Shown piece after piece: positions 59,699 through 64,000 of a DNA stretch of 64,000 nt. Location: assembly GCF_047126315.1 (NCBI RefSeq), contig NZ_CP138953.1, forward strand, positions 1,922,001 to 1,986,000, written 5' to 3'. Positions within the stretch are counted from its first letter, which is position 1; each line of letters starts with the position of its first letter. This DNA comes from Shimia sp022448905 (GTDB taxonomy: Bacteria > Pseudomonadota > Alphaproteobacteria > Rhodobacterales > Rhodobacteraceae). Position numbers and translations under genes: made by a program. A model generated the notes under the pieces. The model searched no databases. It was not told the DNA's origin and saw only the letters and a program-made list of their open reading frames with translations.

Positions 59699-61935
59699 TA
59701 GAGATTCACCTCTGCCAATTCGGACCCCTTACGCAGTCCTGGGTTGCCGTTGCCCGGCGATGGGATCATTTGATCTGTATCGACGATCAGGGCGATCTTG
59801 CCGTTGCCAAGGATGGTTGCGGCGGCGATGCCCGGAATGGATTGATAGTTCTGTTCCAAACCTTTGATCACCACTTCGCGTTGCTCCACGATGCCGTCCA
59901 CTGCGAGAGCTGAGCGGCGTCCGGATTCCCCTTCGATCAGAAGGAGCGACTGGTTGCTGAAGTCCGGCAGTGGTGCGCGGAAGCCAAGAGCCTCGCCCAA
60001 ATCCACAATCGGCAGCATCGAGTCGTTGACGGACAGGCCGCGGTCGCCATCACAGAAGTCGTGAATGTTGGCCTGACCAGGCTGCAGGGTTTCACGCAGC
60101 GCGACGGTTGGAACAACAAGGCTTTCGCCGGCGACTTCGATCAGCATGCCTTCCATCACCGCAAGAGTGAGGGGCAGGGAGATGGTGATCGTGGTGCCTT
60201 TGCCCGGCTCGGACTGCAGGTTGATGCGGCCGCCAAGCGCCTGAATTTCAGAGCGGACAACGTCCATACCCACGCCACGACCGGAGAGCTGAGAGATCTC
60301 GTCGGCGGTGGAGAAACCGGGGCGGAACAACAGGTTGTCGATGTCGCTGTCGGTCAGATCGTCCTCTGGACGGATCAGGCCTTTTTCTTCGGCTTTCTGA
60401 CGCACTTTGGCACGGTTCACACCGGCACCGTCATCAGAGAGCGAGATCACAACACGACCAGAGCGGTGTGCGGCTTCCAGCTTGATGGTGCCCATTTCGG
60501 GTTTGCCAGCGGCAACACGGTCCTCGGCTTTTTCCAAACCATGGTCGACCGAGTTCCGGATCATGTGGGTCAGTGGTTCCACCAGACGTTCGGTCACTGT
60601 CTTGTCGACCTCGGTGGCTTCCCCAACCATCACCAGACGGGAGGTTTTGCCAGCCTGACGGGAAGATTCCCGCACAATCCGGCTCATCCGCTGGAACAGG
60701 CCACGCACTGGTTGTGCGCGAATGGCCATCACGCTCTCTTGCAGAACGCCGGACAGGGTTTTCAGCTGACCAATGGCTTCGCTGACGGCACTGTTGGCCG
60801 ACACTGGCAGCTCATTCATCGACTGGTGCAACATGGCTTCGCTGATCACGAGCTCGCCGACCAAGTTGATCAGGCGGTCTACGCGGTTCAGATCCACACG
60901 GATTGTGCTGTTGCGCGGTTCAGAAGACTTTTTTCCGCCGTCTCCGCCTTTGGCCTCCTGCTTTTCAGCCTTTGGGGCCTTGGCAGGGGCTGGCTTGGCT
61001 TCGGCCTTTGCGACTGGTGCAGCAGCAGCTGCCGCTGGCGCGGCTTCCGCCACGGGGGCAGCAGGTGCGTCTGCGACAGGTGCTGCGTCTTCTTCCGCTG
61101 CGGCTTCCACCACGGTTTCAGAGATATGCAGTGTGCACTGGCCTTCGACAAACTCGAAGATTTCACGGATGGTGCTTTCGTCGATACCGTCGTCCGGGCG
61201 CAGGGTCAGCGTCCAAGAGATCGCCGCAGGGGCATCCTTAAGGCTTTCCAGCGGGGCCACTTCAGACCGGTCCGCTTCGATGGACAACTCGCCCATCTCA
61301 CCCAGAGCACGGAACAGCAGGGCTGGATCGTGGCCGCGGGTGTAAAGCACGGGATCGGCTTTGAATTTCACCACAAAGTGGGTCGCGCCGTCGGTGGCGT
61401 CGTCGCCGCCACCAAGAGAAGGCAGGCCTGGCAGATCGCCAATGCCACCGTCATCGTCGCCACCCAGATCGAGGCTGAAGTCCATGGCTTGAACTTCAAA
61501 ATCGTCCGAGCTGACTTCGTTGGCGTCGTCGTCATCGTCGCCGCCAACGCCGCCATTGGCGTTTTGGGTGGTCTGTTTCAGTTCTGCCAGAACTGCCGCA
61601 CCGTCGGTGTCAGGCAGGTCGTTGTCGTCGCGGGCTGCGTCCACCAGATCGCTCAGGTGGTCAAAGCCGGAGAACATCAGGGCGGTGATGGTCGCGTCTA
61701 CGCCGATCTTGTCGGAGCGCAGGTCGTCCAGCACGTTTTCAAATGCGTGGGCAAATTTGATCAGGCGATCAAGGCCAAAGGCCCCGGCGCCGCCTTTGAT
61801 GGAATGCACGGACCGGAACATCGCGTTGATGGTTTCCGCGTCCGAGGTCTCGTTCTGGAGATCTTCCAGACCGGTGGACAACACTTCAAGAAGGTCGTCG
61901 CATTCCTCAAAGAACATGTCACGAAGATCGGACAT
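59698..61935 (-). CDS. cheA: Chemotaxis histidine kinase CheA
   Basis: A 745-residue kinase. P1 (1-105) carries His44 in SVHSIKGGAGAFG. An acidic, Gly/Asp-rich linker leads to a P2-like region (about 185-280), followed by an Ala-rich linker, P3 dimerisation (about 345-410), P4 ATPase (HMIRNSVDHGLE; DDGAGVN; LSGRGVGMD) and P5 (about 610-745). The C-terminus ends AEVNL. GTG just upstream of ATG 61935 is less likely. It phosphorylates the two CheY proteins. Confidence 0.96.
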   Translation of the reverse strand: MSDLRDMFFEECDDLLEVLSTGLEDLQNETSDAETINAMFRSVHSIKGGAGAFGLDRLIKFAHAFENVLDDLRSDKIGVDATITALMFSGFDHLSDLVDAARDDNDLPDTDGAAVLAELKQTTQNANGGVGGDDDDDANEVSSDDFEVQAMDFSLDLGGDDDGGIGDLPGLPSLGGGDDATDGATHFVVKFKADPVLYTRGHDPALLFRALGEMGELSIEADRSEVAPLESLKDAPAAISWTLTLRPDDGIDESTIREIFEFVEGQCTLHISETVVEAAAEEDAAPVADAPAAPVAEAAPAAAAAAPVAKAEAKPAPAKAPKAEKQEAKGGDGGKKSSEPRNSTIRVDLNRVDRLINLVGELVISEAMLHQSMNELPVSANSAVSEAIGQLKTLSGVLQESVMAIRAQPVRGLFQRMSRIVRESSRQAGKTSRLVMVGEATEVDKTVTERLVEPLTHMIRNSVDHGLEKAEDRVAAGKPEMGTIKLEAAHRSGRVVISLSDDGAGVNRAKVRQKAEEKGLIRPEDDLTDSDIDNLLFRPGFSTADEISQLSGRGVGMDVVRSEIQALGGRINLQSEPGKGTTITISLPLTLAVMEGMLIEVAGESLVVPTVALRETLQPGQANIHDFCDGDRGLSVNDSMLPIVDLGEALGFRAPLPDFSNQSLLLIEGESGRRSALAVDGIVEQREVVIKGLEQNYQSIPGIAAATILGNGKIALIVDTDQMIPSPGNGNPGLRKGSELAEVNL

Positions 61936-61948
61936 CACTCAGTTCCTT

Positions 61949-62314
61949 TCAGACAACCAGACGATTGATGACCGCGACCAGCTTTTCTGCGTCAAACGGC
62001 TTTACAATCCAGCCGGTTGCGCCAGCTGTACGGGCACGTTGTTTCAGTTCTTCGCCGCTTTCCGTGGTCAGCACGAGAATGGGCAGAGAGGCGCACTCAG
62101 GGCGCTCACGCACACCTTCGATCATGCCAAAGCCATCCAGGCGGGGCATATTGATGTCGGTGATGACCAGGTCAGGGTCAGAGCCGCCAAGTTTGTCCAG
62201 ACCGTCGATGCCGTCCTCGGCCAGATCGACATCAAAGCCTGCATCGGTCAGTGCGGTTTGAATCATCGCGCGCATGGTGCGGGAGTCATCAACTGCAAGA
62301 ATCTTCGTCGTCAT
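61949..62314 (-). CDS. cheY: CheY response regulator
   Basis: A 121-residue receiver: Asp9/Asp10, phospho-acceptor Asp53 in VITDINMPRLDG, Thr in LTTESG, Lys in VKPFD. It probably binds the flagellar motor or acts as a phosphate sink. It starts in the last codons of the STAS gene (4-base overlap) and cheA follows 13 bases after its stop. Confidence 0.95.
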   Translation of the reverse strand: MTTKILAVDDSRTMRAMIQTALTDAGFDVDLAEDGIDGLDKLGGSDPDLVITDINMPRLDGFGMIEGVRERPECASLPILVLTTESGEELKQRARTAGATGWIVKPFDAEKLVAVINRLVV

Positions 62315-62613
62315 GCGGAGCCCCTTTCAAGAAGACAGTCATGGGGCAGGCCGAGCCGCTCCATACCTTTTAGAAATTCGTCAGATGGTTGTTTCAGTTC
62401 AAATGGCAGTTCACGTGCGGCCCATTCGGCGCGCGTGGCCAAAAGCAGTTCAGCGCCAGCCCCCCCAAGGAACTCAACATGATGCGCATCAAGCGCAAGC
62501 GGTTGCCCGCGGGAGGCTTCGATTGCAAGACGCAATTCGGTGCAATGTGCGTAATCCAACTGCTGCGGCAGCGCGATGCAGTCGGCCTGAGATGATGATG
62601 TGTCTGTGTTCAT
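62311..62613 (-). CDS. STAS-domain protein at the head of the che operon
   Basis: A 100-residue single STAS domain (anti-sigma-factor-antagonist fold). The core LALDAHHVEFLGGAGAELLLA lies where SpoIIAA has its phosphorylatable Ser, but Gly occupies that position, so Ser phosphorylation is unlikely. Similar proteins head che operons in other alphaproteobacteria; role unknown. It overlaps cheY by 4 bases. Confidence 0.82.
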   Translation of the reverse strand: MNTDTSSSQADCIALPQQLDYAHCTELRLAIEASRGQPLALDAHHVEFLGGAGAELLLATRAEWAARELPFELKQPSDEFLKGMERLGLPHDCLLERGSA

Positions 62614-62673
62614 GGGTCTGGTTCAATACCGTTTTCGGACTGGCTGATTGAAGGCAACGTAAGCTGGCAGCTC

Positions 62674-62688
62674 TTAACACCCGGTTAC
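62674..62688. promoter_or_regulatory. Candidate CtrA site upstream of the che operon
   Basis: TTAACACCCGGTTAC matches the TTAA-N7-TTAA consensus at 7 of 8 defined positions. CtrA is known to control motility and chemotaxis genes in Rhodobacterales. Confidence 0.35.
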
Positions 62689-62904
62689 TCGGAAAAATCT
62701 TGTGGTTTGGCGCGGTAGATAGGGGGGACTAGCAGGGGTTTTCGCCGACTTCCTGATGTGAGAGTTCGGTTTTAAGTGGCTGAATAGGATATATATTTTT
62801 GTGGATTGTGGTGACTTTGGCAGGATTTTAATGACCTTGCCGCCTAGGGTTGTGTGTGCCGGGAACGGCTTTCTTTAGAAGGCGGGGGCGTGCAGGAAAT
62901 TGCG

Positions 62905-62941
62905 CAGCAAAAAGCCCTCGGAATCGGCGATTCCAAGGGCT
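62905..62941 (-). terminator. Terminator of the DsbA-family gene
   Basis: Read on the minus strand, AGCCCT...GGAA pairs with TTCC...AGGGCT (one mismatch) and is followed by TTTTTGC. It starts about 43 bases after the stop. Confidence 0.8.
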
Positions 62942-62983
62942 GTCTACAACCAGATTGTCGCAAGGCCTGTGCGGCCTTTGGCC

Positions 62984-63625
62984 TTAGGACGTGGCGATGT
63001 GCCGGAGCAGGTTTGCAAAGGTGTCGACGCCTTGCGCACCGGAGGTGGCTTGTTTGGCGTCAAACACCATGGTGGGCACACCCGACACACCACGCGAGGT
63101 CCAGAACTGCTCTTTTTGGCGCACGGTCTCAGCATAGCGTTGGTCGTGCAGCACGGCCTTGGCTTCTTCCGCGTTTAGACCAATGGAAGCCGCAGTCTGG
63201 ATTAGGACTTCTGGATCACTCACATCTCGGCCTTGGGTGAAGTAGGCATCAAACAGCGCCAGTTTCAGGGCTTGGGCCTGTCCGCTTTCCGAGGCCCAGT
63301 GCAACAGCTGATGGGCGGTAAAGGTGTTGTAGATGCGGCTGTCCTCGGTCCAGTGAAACGCGAAGTCGAGATCTTTGCCCACGGAGGTCAGGTGGTCGCG
63401 AGCGGATTGGGACTGTTCGGCGGAGCTGCCGTATTTTCGCATGATGTGCGCGCGCAGGTTTTCGCCTTCCGCCTCCATATCCGGATTGAGTTCAAACGGG
63501 TGCCAATAGGTTTCTACCGGAATGCCGGTGGCCTCGGAGGCTTGCATAAGCTGGCGGTAACCAACGATGCACCAGGGGCAAACGACATCGGAGACGATGT
63601 CCACGCGGATTGGGTCTTGGGCCAT
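62984..63625 (-). CDS. DsbA-family (FrnE-like) oxidoreductase
   Basis: A 213-residue thioredoxin-fold protein with an inserted helical domain, in the FrnE/2-hydroxychromene-isomerase-like DsbA group. The active site CPWC lies at residues 16-19 (VVCPWCIVG), followed by the cis-Pro loop GVPTMVF and GAQGVDTFANLL. There is no signal peptide, so it acts in the cytoplasm as a thiol oxidoreductase or isomerase. AGGAGTG precedes ATG 63625; the longer ORF is not supported. Confidence 0.93.
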   Translation of the reverse strand: MAQDPIRVDIVSDVVCPWCIVGYRQLMQASEATGIPVETYWHPFELNPDMEAEGENLRAHIMRKYGSSAEQSQSARDHLTSVGKDLDFAFHWTEDSRIYNTFTAHQLLHWASESGQAQALKLALFDAYFTQGRDVSDPEVLIQTAASIGLNAEEAKAVLHDQRYAETVRQKEQFWTSRGVSGVPTMVFDAKQATSGAQGVDTFANLLRHIATS

Positions 63626-63701
63626 TGGGGCACTCCTGTGGTGGGTCAGGCCGCCAAGATGGGGCGCGGTTGCGGTGGACGCAAGCCGCTGTGCTGTGAG
63701 G

Positions 63702-64000
63702 TCACGGCAATGTGCCCAGCCAGAGCCAAACCGTGAGCACCGAGAGGGCGGTGCCAATCAGCACGGTGGAGGCGGCCACCCGCATGGCGCGGCCGTACAT
63801 ATTGGCGAAGAGGTAGGCGTTGATGCCGGGAGCCATGGAAGCGGTGACGATGGCGGAGCGCAGGTTGTCCACGGAAATGGCACTCCAGGTGCCAAAGGCA
63901 AAGGTCAGTGCGGGATGCAGCCCAAGAGAGACAGCACAACAGAAGAGGATGGTGCGCATGTCGCCTTCGGGATGGTAGCGGTAGAGTACGCCGCCGATGC
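63702..64000 (-). CDS. AEC-family transporter, C-terminal part (truncated at window edge)
   Basis: The frame is open at the right edge, leaving the last ~98 residues of a membrane protein. The end corresponds to the C-terminal half of auxin-efflux-carrier (AEC) transporters: LHPALTFAFG, IVTASMAPGINAYLFANMYGR with the Pro that breaks a helix, then a final membrane segment. Substrate unknown. Its stop is 76 bases upstream of the oxidoreductase start. Confidence 0.75.
   Translation of the reverse strand, partial: IGGVLYRYHPEGDMRTILFCCAVSLGLHPALTFAFGTWSAISVDNLRSAIVTASMAPGINAYLFANMYGRAMRVAASTVLIGTALSVLTVWLWLGTLP

Larger units (their letters stand above)
62614..62983. other. che operon promoter region and dsbA-family 3' end
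   Basis: No gene is supported here. An AT-rich stretch at 62783-62830 is the most promoter-like part. A CtrA-like TTAA-N7-TTAC element lies at 62674-62688, 61 bases before the STAS start. A terminator for the oxidoreductase gene occupies 62905-62941. Confidence 0.5.

Noticed and set aside
60061..61968. 635-codon plus-strand frame inside cheA
   Set aside because: Antisense to a complete CheA with all domains; no recognisable domain in the translation.
1..64000. Search for tRNA, rRNA, CRISPR, insertion sequences and integrase or transposase genes
   Set aside because: None could be recognised on either strand; the only repeats seen are the short intergenic ones listed.

Overview
The window is chromosomal DNA from a marine alphaproteobacterium of the Roseobacter group (Rhodobacteraceae/Roseobacteraceae). 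I infer this from moderately high GC content and from the mix of genes: an ethylmalonyl/propionate-type pcc-mcm cluster with its ScfR/PccR regulator, a choline-sulfate to betaine pathway, a GltR-type two-component system beside a sugar ABC importer, a branched-chain 2-oxoacid dehydrogenase operon, and a che operon with the content of Rhodobacter cheOp1. No rRNA, tRNA, CRISPR array, insertion sequence or prophage is visible. Coding density is high and most gaps are short.

Layout. 1-10.4 kb: a truncated 5'-nucleotidase, a DUF1992 protein, an SRAP protein, a ureidoglycine aminohydrolase, a GAPDH/E4PDH-family enzyme next to an NADP-malic enzyme (MaeB), an SLC13 permease, YebC and an acyltransferase. 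10.5-14.6 kb: ArgP, an unknown protein and the divergent ArgO-type exporter, then a pirin and a DMT exporter. 14.6-22.7 kb: choline sulfate use (betC, betI, betB, betA). betC is flanked by two secreted proteins that share an undescribed module. 22.9-26.8 kb: a small YdcH-like gene behind an FNR-type box, a hydrolase, the regulator pccR and a Bcr/CflA efflux pump.

27.0-38.7 kb: pccB, a run of small secreted or unknown proteins (two of them tiny lipoproteins), pccA, an aldo/keto reductase, a DUF4174 protein, a degenerate sulfotransferase-like protein and methylmalonyl-CoA mutase. Together these take propionyl-CoA to succinyl-CoA. 38.8-45.4 kb: a sensor kinase and response regulator divergent from a glucose-type ABC importer, with helically phased direct repeats between them. 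45.4-53.5 kb: a chemoreceptor, an Lrp-type regulator and the four-gene bkd complex (E1alpha, E1beta, E2, E3), which also feeds propionyl-CoA formation from valine and isoleucine.

53.5-62.6 kb: a leftward che operon (STAS, cheY, cheA, cheW, cheR, cheY2, a 119-residue unknown, an Aer-type PAS protein without a signalling domain, a receptor with a CheR-tether tail, cheD). It lacks cheB and cheZ. The 119-residue protein carries a DxxxQ motif on a predicted helix and a hydrophobic C-terminal tail, as CheZ/CheT-type CheY-P phosphatases do; this is the most interesting lead in the window. The window ends with a DsbA-family oxidoreductase and a truncated AEC transporter.
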